From the NCBI RefSeq assembly GCF_002009175.1, contig NZ_CP018047.1:5952001-6016000 (forward strand): a stretch of 64,000 bases of DNA, written 5' to 3'. The notes below the pieces were generated by a model. It did not search any database. It was given only the letters and a program-made list of their open reading frames with translations, and was not told the origin of the DNA. A program made the translations under genes and the position numbers. Shown piece by piece: positions 63,982 to 64,000 of the stretch. The first letter of the stretch is position 1. The number at the start of each line of letters is the position of its first letter. This DNA comes from Streptomyces niveus (GTDB lineage: Bacteria; Actinomycetota; Actinomycetes; Streptomycetales; Streptomycetaceae).

Positions 63982-63996
63982 GTTATCTATCATAAC
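63982..63996. promoter_or_regulatory. 15-bp AT-rich dyad upstream of nadA
   Basis: GTTAT-CTATC-ATAAC, perfect 5-bp arms, about 50 bp before the nadA start in a distinctly AT-rich leader. Candidate promoter/operator for NAD-biosynthesis control; the regulator is not known from this sequence. Confidence 0.4.
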
Positions 63997-64000
63997 CGCT

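Overview
The window is high-GC DNA with ATGA/GTGA gene overlaps, frequent GTG starts and GGAGG ribosome sites. Its gene content is that of a Streptomyces chromosome: glnA with a GlnR box, lipA-lipB, aceE, sucB-lpdA-pepA, cobS/cobT/cobU, pspA and nadA. From glnA rightward the order resembles, from memory, the S. coelicolor core chromosome around SCO2198 down to about SCO2165.

Region 1 (1-8.7 kb) is a dormancy/hypoxia-type cluster: a universal stress protein (cut by the window edge), an XRE-PPOX protein, a DevS-like GAF histidine kinase, a CRP-like sensor, a DevR-like response regulator, a zinc alcohol dehydrogenase and a CBS-BON protein. In its middle lies a scar. The 5' end of an unknown gene abuts an inverted C-terminal scrap of phosphoketolase, which abuts the C-terminal two thirds of a GH65 glycoside phosphorylase.

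Region 2 (8.8-22.9 kb) is a 14-kb accessory island bounded by a 50-bp direct repeat (42/50 identical, exactly 14,090 bp apart). The right copy includes the last codons of glnA. Just inside each repeat sit a small hairpin and a GTGCAC-N5-GTGCAC motif in mirror order. The island holds an AT-richer module with two SLATT-like (DUF4231) membrane-protein loci, one of them broken, and a flavoprotein/XRE divergent pair. It also holds a tightly overlapping operon: HATPase anti-sigma-like protein, small proteins, thymidylate-synthase-like enzyme, NDP-kinase-like protein, radical SAM enzyme, DEDDh exonuclease and a broken P-loop kinase-like gene. A Cys-rich protein and a helical protein of unknown function close it. 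The thymidylate-synthase homologue keeps the catalytic Cys but has Asp where true synthases have the uracil-specifying Asn, as in dCMP/CMP hydroxymethylases. The operon is therefore a candidate pathway for a modified cytosine nucleotide or nucleoside. Four genes of the island carry frameshifts or stops, so parts of it are decaying.

Region 3 (22.9-64 kb) is ordinary core chromosome. It runs from glnA through lipoate synthesis, an NsdA-like regulator, an FAD amine-oxidase-type protein, oxidoreductases and regulators to the pyruvate dehydrogenase E1 gene with a GntR regulator. It continues with 2-oxoacid dehydrogenase E2/E3, leucyl aminopeptidase, the cobalamin lower-ligand genes, an ABC exporter, a methyltransferase that appears to start at CTG, pspA and its partner, a two-component system, an RND transporter and nadA. 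Strong GC hairpins close most transcription units. A 279-bp element with 88-bp inverted arms lies at 32.2 kb.
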